The notes beneath the pieces are model-generated. The model worked only from the letters and a program-made list of their open reading frames with translations. It ran no database searches and was not told where the DNA came from. From positions 124,001-188,000 of the forward strand of contig NZ_JACEFG010000002.1 in the NCBI RefSeq assembly GCF_013694105.1: DNA of 64,000 bases, given 5' to 3'. Shown here in pieces: positions 59,985 through 64,000 of this stretch. The DNA is from Halobacillus locisalis. GTDB taxonomy: Bacteria > Bacillota > Bacilli > Bacillales > Halobacillaceae. The stretch's first letter is position 1. Every line of letters starts with the position of its first letter. The translations under genes were made by a program, and so were the position numbers.

Positions 59985-60500
59985 TCAGAGCTCCGTTGCC
60001 GACATCTCAACTTCTTCTATTTGAACCGCATCCTCATTAAATACTTCTTTGATTTCATCCGCTGTTTTTACAAAAGCTTCTTTCACTTCGAGCTCTTCTT
60101 CTGTCAACTGCTCTTTGAACTGAAGAATGATGGTCCCTTTCACCATGTACATGTCACCAATGTTCATTAAATCCTCAAAGTTGTAGCCTTCTTCAGCAGT
60201 GCCTTTTCGTAAAAACTCCTGACGTTCCCCTTGGAGCGAGGCCACTTCAAGCACCATGGGGTTGCGTTCCTTTTCTTCTTCTGAGATTCGGTCCACATCA
60301 TAAAGCTTTTGCTCTTCCTCTGATAAATCACTGAATGTCTGCCCCTCATAGTCTGGTTCTGGACATGACTCGACAAGCATGTCATAGCTGTCTAAACGAT
60401 CGGCACTCGCTGGCTCTTTCTTTGGTTCAGGTTGTCCGGTCTGTCCGCATGCTGATAGGAATAGTACGCATAAGAATGAGATGCTTATTATTTTTTTCAT
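59985..60500 (-). CDS. Small acidic lipoprotein, unknown function
   Basis: 171 residues. Signal 'IISISFLCVLFLSACG' with lipobox LSAC. The mature part is rich in Glu and Asp with helical segments ('SDLSEEEQKLYDVDRISEEEKE', 'LTEEELEVKEAFVKTADEIKEVF'). GGGGGCGGAG precedes the ATG. Its UGA stop (followed by C) is in frame with the DUF3221-like ORF downstream. No family recognised. Confidence 0.75.
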   Translation of the reverse strand: MKKIISISFLCVLFLSACGQTGQPEPKKEPASADRLDSYDMLVESCPEPDYEGQTFSDLSEEEQKLYDVDRISEEEKERNPMVLEVASLQGERQEFLRKGTAEEGYNFEDLMNIGDMYMVKGTIILQFKEQLTEEELEVKEAFVKTADEIKEVFNEDAVQIEEVEMSATEL

Positions 60501-60691
60501 CTACTCCGCCCCCTTGTTGTTAGATTAGTCGTTGGAAATGGTAGAGAGTTACAGATTATTTAGTAAGAAGTAATATTAGAAAAATGAGTGGCGCGGTTTT
60601 CACGGCTTTTCTTTTGAAAAATAAGTTTCAGCATCAAAAAAATAGTTTATTAATAAATGAATACAGTAATTTTTCAGAGGGAGGTCATGCA

Positions 60692-61012
60692 ATGGATTCT
60701 GCACAAGCACAGCAGAAATACAGTGACTCAAGCCAGCAGTCCCGTGAGGAATACGTTGATCATAAGATGAACAGCCACTCTCAATTTTATAAGAAAAGCT
60801 ATAAAATCTTGTACACCATAAATGACTTCACATTGGGGTTATGGTTTTTGATTGGAAGTGTATTTTTCTACTTTGAATCATTGAAAACATGGGGTGTGAC
60901 TCTTTTTGTCCTTGCGAGTCTGCAGTTTGTCATAAAACCGACAATCCGCCTTGTCCACGAGGTTAACGCCCGCAAGCATTATGGGAATGAATATGATCAA
61001 AAGCATCAGTGA
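60692..61012 (+). CDS. YrhK-like membrane protein
   Basis: About 106 residues. After a Ser/Gln-rich start, two membrane helices follow ('DFTLGLWFLIGSVFFYF', 'WGVTLFVLASLQFVIKPTIRLVHEV'), agreeing with the YrhK domain. AGGGAGGT sits before the ATG at 60692; the ORF extends upstream to 60584 without support. A strong terminator is next. Confidence 0.78.
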   Translation: MDSAQAQQKYSDSSQQSREEYVDHKMNSHSQFYKKSYKILYTINDFTLGLWFLIGSVFFYFESLKTWGVTLFVLASLQFVIKPTIRLVHEVNARKHYGNEYDQKHQ

Positions 61013-61052
61013 AGAACAATGCTCGGGCCTGGCGCATTGTTCTTTTTTTAAA
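61012..61052 (+). terminator. Terminator of the YrhK-like gene
   Basis: AAGAACAATGC pairs with GCATTGTTCTT around TCGGGCCTGGC, followed by TTTTT. Confidence 0.85.
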
Positions 61053-61067
61053 AGTAAGAAAGTGAAG

Positions 61068-61116
61068 AAAAGTGCCTGATTCCGACTGCGGTAATGATTT
61101 AACTGGGGGTCAGGCG
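61068..61116. repeat. Family B palindromic repeat, copy B8
   Basis: AAAGTGCCTGATTCCGACTGCGGTAATGATTTAACTGGGGGTCAGGCGC: outer GTGCCTGA and TCAGGCGC arms pair, inner arm eroded. Confidence 0.7.
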
Positions 61117-61206
61117 CAAGCAATCATTGTAAAATACGTGGCAGAGATCTTTTATTATGGTAAAACGGTCGGTCTCAGTCGCTTGTCGTATTTAATGTTT
61201 GGTGAG

Positions 61207-61268
61207 ATATTTCGAAATTGAGTCTTCCAGTATAGGGCAGTATTGTTGAAGACTCAGTTTCGAGATAA
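61207..61268. repeat. Cassette-array opening element C14 (inverted pair of repeat arms)
   Basis: Left arm 61207-61229, 16-nt loop 61230-61245 with GTATAGGGCAG, right arm 61246-61268. Right arm, loop length and loop core are the same as in C1 at 37847. The arms pair at most positions. It opens the second group of cassette repeats. Confidence 0.9.
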
Positions 61269-61401
61269 CAAGAATAAATGGATGATTTTTGAAACTTATT
61301 TTGGGTTTAATCGTACATTTTATTAACTAACAAATATATCTATGTTGCTAATCGTGACTGAAACGTATTAGTAGTAACCTAAAATAATGGGAGGGATAGT
61401 A

Positions 61402-61506
61402 TTGTCAGTTCTGATTCCTACGTTAGTAATCATTAGTGGTTCAATAGCAGCTGTTTTTGGTTTCTATATTATGTTTAAGTTCTATAAGAAAATATCAGCA
61501 AAGTGA
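61402..61506 (+). CDS. 34-residue single-helix membrane peptide
   Basis: TTG start seven bases after GGGAGGGAT; product (M)SVLIPTLVIISG with a helix to 'AAVFGFYIMFKFYKKISAK'. It is the only gene between C14 and C15. Similar in design to the 51-residue peptide at 47929: a hydrophobic helix with a basic tail. Translation is plausible but unproven. Confidence 0.5.
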   Translation: MSVLIPTLVIISGSIAAVFGFYIMFKFYKKISAK

Positions 61507-61510
61507 TATT

Positions 61511-61590
61511 AAGCAATAGGGGGCATTAGTTCAAATTAAATTTGAATATATCTCGACTTCAAGTCTTCAAGTAAAGGGGTCTGTTAGGGA
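61511..61590 (+). repeat. Cassette repeat C15 plus an extra GGGGGC fragment
   Basis: AGCAATAGGGGGCATTAGTTCAAATT (61512-61537) is a right-half fragment, followed by a left half TATATCTCGACTTCAAGTCTTCAAGTAAAGGGGTC. The order suggests two overlapping or tandem repeat copies without a gene between them. Confidence 0.75.
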
Positions 61591-61650
61591 TAAGACGCAT
61601 TATGTGTAGTGAATTAAAAAGCTCTCTGGAATAGGAGAGCTTGATTCATG

Positions 61651-62013
61651 CTATTCAGTGAAAAATTCTTCTAATTCATTTAGTTTGTATGTTTTTAGTT
61701 GTATACCAGAATTATCAAGAACCATGAATAGTGGATGATTTTCAATGTTGAAAACATCATCATACTTATACTCACTATTATTTTCGTTGTTATAACGAAA
61801 ATTAACTGATATAAACTTCGACTTTTTTTGTGAACCCATGATTTCCATTGCTTTCTCGTAGTATTCAGTATTAGAAGGGTTTTTATTAGTGAAAATCGAG
61901 ATAGCATAACGCCCTTCTTCTTTTGGTTTCAACTCTTCTATGACTTTTTCTTTTTCAGATGAGCACCCAACAATTACTAGACTTAATATTAGAACAGTCA
62001 CAATTCTTTTCAT
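61651..62013 (-). CDS. Small lipoprotein, unknown function (cassette-borne, reverse strand)
   Basis: 120 residues. Signal 'IVTVLILSLVIVGC' with lipobox IVGC, then a thioredoxin-like or binding-fold pattern 'GRYAISIFTNKNPSNTEYYEKAMEIMG' and 'HPLFMVLDNSGIQLKTYKLNELEEFF'. GGAGAG precedes the ATG. It is one of only two minus-strand genes between cassette repeats. Confidence 0.75.
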   Translation of the reverse strand: MKRIVTVLILSLVIVGCSSEKEKVIEELKPKEEGRYAISIFTNKNPSNTEYYEKAMEIMGSQKKSKFISVNFRYNNENNSEYKYDDVFNIENHPLFMVLDNSGIQLKTYKLNELEEFFTE

Positions 62014-62125
62014 AGAAATACTCTCCTAGTAAAAATCGAATTTGATCAAGAGTATAACATTCATTAGTAAATTTCACATCGCGAAGAAAATCAGGCGCAA
62101 GGTGTACAAAAATAGAGCCATAGAC

Positions 62126-62296
62126 TTATGACTCTTGATCCTGGTTGATATCAATTAACTTTTGTAACTGGATAACTATAAAGAACAGTAGGATTACAAC
62201 TAGTCCTAGTAATGATCCTAGAGGACCTAAAATAATAAAACCGATTACACCACCAACACACATCAATAAAAACAACGTGAATAATAAATCGTTCAT
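62126..62296 (-). CDS. Small two-helix membrane protein, unknown
   Basis: About 56 residues from the ATG at 62296 (GGAGGGATATA ahead). Two hydrophobic helices ('LLFTLFLLMCVGGVIGFIILG', 'LLGLVVILLFFIVIQL') are followed by an acidic tail 'DINQDQES'. It is upstream of the lipoprotein gene on the same strand. Confidence 0.65.
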   Translation of the reverse strand: MNDLLFTLFLLMCVGGVIGFIILGPLGSLLGLVVILLFFIVIQLQKLIDINQDQES

Positions 62297-62551
62297 TATA
62301 TCCCTCCGATCGAAGATTAGCATAGAGGAGTTATTAAATAAAGATTTACAGGAGGGTTTGTGTTATAGAAAGGTGTTACGTATCACGATGATTATGCGTA
62401 ACATATCCTATATTCGAGAGTTCAATAAACATGGGCGTTTCTTAGAAGAGTGGTGGTCCTTTTGACACAATTGAAGTAACTAGACGAAATGGTGGGGGAA
62501 TATTACTTTGGTTACAAAGATAACACCTGTATAAAGAGGGGTAATTAAAAA

Positions 62552-62974
62552 ATGAATATAGTAGAACAATGGAAAACGGAAGATAGTGATTTTATTAGGA
62601 AAAAAGTTATTGAGCACAATATGAAACAGCTTCCTGACGAACTTAAAACTCCAAATGAAAATATTAGCTTTGTACTTAAGGATGCCAATGGAAATATAAG
62701 TGGTGGAATTACAGCAAACATGTTCTGGCATCATATGCACATCGAGTTTTTATGGGTAGATGAAAAGCTTAGAGGAGAAGGTTATGGTCGTCTTCTTCTA
62801 GAAAAGATTGAGCATTTTGCAATAGAGAAAGGGTGCAGGTTTGTTTATTTAGATACATTTAGCTTTCAAGCTCCTGAGTTCTATAAACAGAACGGATATG
62901 AGGTTTTTGGTACTATAGAGGACCACCCGAAGGGGTTTAATCAGTATTTTTTACATAAAAGGTTCGATGAATAG
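62552..62974 (+). CDS. GNAT family N-acetyltransferase (cassette-borne)
   Basis: 140 residues. Motif A is '[29 protein letters not shown]' with R-G-E-G-Y-G binding acetyl-CoA; '[32 protein letters not shown]' gives motif B and the C-terminal strand. It looks like the 'phosphinothricin/aminoglycoside-like' small GNATs by eye, but the substrate is unknown. AGAGGGG precedes the ATG. Repeat C16 follows 27 nt after the stop. Confidence 0.9.
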   Translation: MNIVEQWKTEDSDFIRKKVIEHNMKQLPDELKTPNENISFVLKDANGNISGGITANMFWHHMHIEFLWVDEKLRGEGYGRLLLEKIEHFAIEKGCRFVYLDTFSFQAPEFYKQNGYEVFGTIEDHPKGFNQYFLHKRFDE

Positions 62975-63000
62975 TCTTTAGATGGATGTTATATTAACAT

Positions 63001-63050
63001 TAATATCTCGAATACAAATCTTCAACTAACGGGGGCTTTCATTTAATATG
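63001..63050 (+). repeat. Cassette repeat C16
   Basis: TAATATCTCGAATACAAATCTTCAACTAACGGGGGCTTTCATTTAATATGA. The TCTTCAACTAACGGGGGC core is the consensus form; the dyad's right half is worn. Confidence 0.85.
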
Positions 63051-63117
63051 AGTAGTCTCAATGTAGCGGAACTACTCTGTTCATTTAGCCACTTTGAATG
63101 AGTTAGGGGGTCATAAA

Positions 63118-63348
63118 TTGGGAAAGCTTATTATCATTTTAGTATTCGTTGCTTTATATGTCCTTGGTATGTGGTTAAGTATCATTTCATTTAAACAAAA
63201 GAAATACTTAGGTTATCTTACAACTTTTCTTCTCCCATTTATCATAGGTTTCTTATTTGGTTCAATATCTGTACTTTATATTTCACCAGCCTTATTGGTT
63301 AGCTTAATAATTTATCACTTTTTCATGGAAAAAACTATAGAATCATAA
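63118..63348 (+). CDS. Small membrane protein, unknown (cassette-borne)
   Basis: About 76 residues with three hydrophobic helices ('LIIILVFVALYVLGMWLSIISF', 'YLTTFLLPFIIGFLFG', 'ALLVSLIIYHFF'). TTG at 63118 follows TTAGGGGG at good distance; an in-frame TTG at 63094 lacks a site. Single-gene cassette between C16 and C17. Confidence 0.65.
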   Translation: MGKLIIILVFVALYVLGMWLSIISFKQKKYLGYLTTFLLPFIIGFLFGSISVLYISPALLVSLIIYHFFMEKTIES

Positions 63349-63400
63349 ATGTGTTTAACAAAGCACCTGGTTAATTTTATTGTTATTGGTTACAGAGTAA

Positions 63401-63455
63401 TTATATCTTGAAGTCGAGTCTTAAACTATTTGGGGGCGATTATTCAATAGGTCGC
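63401..63455 (+). repeat. Cassette repeat C17
   Basis: TTATATCTTGAAGTCGAGTCTTAAACTATTTGGGGGCGATTATTCAATAGGTCGC. Dyad CTTGAAGTCGAG; GCGA...TCGC can form a short stem. Confidence 0.85.
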
Positions 63456-63498
63456 AAATTAGGGTGTTTAGATCACTTAGGGGGAAGGAGTTGAACTT

Positions 63499-63965
63499 GT
63501 GCTTATTTTGCAGGAAGTTCGAGAAAATGAAGAGACTAAATTACATAACCTTATGCAATTTTATATTTATGAATTCAGCAAATATTTACCGGCAATAATG
63601 CTCGAAAATAACGGATCTTACAAACCGTTTGATTTAAAAAAATACTGGACTACTCATAACTACCATGCTTATTTCATTATGTTAGGCGATGAACTGATTG
63701 GATTTGCTCTTGTAGAAAGTGCTACTATTTCAAATCCTAATTCAATTCAGGAGTACTTTATTATGGCTAAACATAAAGGGAAGGGTTATGGAAAAGTGAT
63801 TGCCAAAGAACTTTTCACTATGTTCCCAGGTGAATGGGAGATTACCCAGATAGAAAGTAATGAATGTGCACATGTTTTTTGAAAGGGTTGGTTAACGAAG
63901 TAAGTGGCGGAAATTTCAAAGAGCATTATAAGGAAGGAGTGTATGTCCAGACGTTTACTACATAG
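63499..63965 (+). pseudogene. GNAT acetyltransferase gene with frameshift near its 3' end
   Basis: GTG start after GGGGGAAGGAG. The first frame gives a GNAT domain with 'YFIMAKHKGKGYGKVIAKELF' (acetyl-CoA loop K-G-K-G-Y-G) and ends early at 'ECAHVF' after a run of six T (63875-63880). Adding one T restores a C-terminus that runs 'NEVSGGNFKEHYKEGVYVQTF' in parts to a stop at 63963-63965, as expected for the fold's last strands. It is either a slippage mutation, phase-variable, or an assembly error. Confidence 0.75.
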
Positions 63966-63984
63966 AATTGATTGAGTTAATAGG

Positions 63985-64000
63985 TTATCTCAATCTCAAG
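63985..64000 (+). repeat. Cassette repeat C18, cut by the window end
   Basis: TTATCTCAATCTCAAG is the dyad part of the repeat, 20 nt after the GNAT gene. The array therefore continues beyond the window. Confidence 0.75.

Noticed and set aside
62351-62465. A 35-codon ORF after AGGAGGG ending in 'GRFLEEWWSF'
   Set aside because: The TTG is too close to the ribosome site, other starts lack one, and nothing in it is recognisable. It may be a remnant but cannot be supported.
37847-64000. Regularly recurring repeats as a CRISPR array
   Set aside because: Spacing is 0.3-4.4 kb with genes between copies, the repeats diverge, and no cas genes are present.
1-64000. tRNA or rRNA genes
   Set aside because: No cloverleaf with a GTTCGA-type T-loop and acceptor stem, and no 16S/23S/5S sequence, was recognised by eye.

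Overview
The window is a mid-GC Bacillaceae chromosome segment, most likely from a moderately halophilic relative of Halobacillus or Pontibacillus. That placement is an inference from rlmH, SAM and TPP riboswitches of Bacillus type, ykoFEDC, an rbsRKDACB operon with a cre site, a LysM-GH18 spore-cortex type enzyme, strong AGGAGG ribosome binding sites and frequent TTG/GTG starts. No rRNA, tRNA, CRISPR array, prophage, transposase or recombinase gene was recognised.

Layout. 1-5.8 kb: a GGDEF signalling protein (5' end outside the window), rlmH, a VOC protein diverging from an ECF-like sigma factor, an aldo/keto reductase, a GNAT protein and MsrA. 5.8-13.4 kb: a TRAP transporter with an M20 amidohydrolase, a GAF/PucR-type regulator and a divergent pair of DUF3100-type membrane genes. 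13.4-19.3 kb: the ribose operon with promoter, cre and two operator palindromes. 19.4-26.4 kb: a SAM riboswitch ahead of an M20 amidohydrolase and a complete peptide-type ABC importer. 26.5-31.6 kb: a PLD-helicase-DUF3427 protein, a NUDIX hydrolase, and a two-gene module that looks like a split HipA (kinase, then a HipS-like N-domain fused to HIRAN). 31.7-37.7 kb: tRNA dihydrouridine synthase, LysM-GH18 enzyme, RlmI-type methyltransferase, DnaD-domain protein and small genes. 51-61 kb: photolyase, the TPP-controlled ykoFEDC thiamine-precursor importer, a sigma/DUF4179 pair and secreted or membrane proteins.

The most unusual part is 37.85-50.9 kb, with a second block from 61.2 kb that runs off the window end. 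Here AT-rich single genes or gene pairs, nearly all on the + strand, are each followed by one copy of the same directly oriented repeat: a short dyad (CTCGA-NN-TCGAG type), then TCTTC-N-ACTAA, then GGGGGC, then a variable stem-loop that is often a terminator. Eighteen copies or fragments were found. Each block opens with a special version in which the 23-nt repeat arm is present as an inverted pair around a 16-nt loop (37847-37908 and 61207-61268). The layout is that of a gene-cassette array (cargo: ABC/FtsX exporter, sigma/anti-sigma pair, P-loop kinase, NUDIX, GNATs, DUF2513, tiny membrane proteins), but no integrase is visible here. This is the main candidate for an undescribed system.

Two unrelated palindromic families are scattered over the rest of the window, mostly just downstream of genes: family A (GGGGACGGTTC...GAACCGTCCCC, 7 copies) and family B (GTGCCTGCCCCC...GGGGGCAGGCAC, 8 copies). 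They look REP-like and some double as terminators. Several cassette genes carry frameshifts, usually at or near homopolymers, which could be decay or assembly error.
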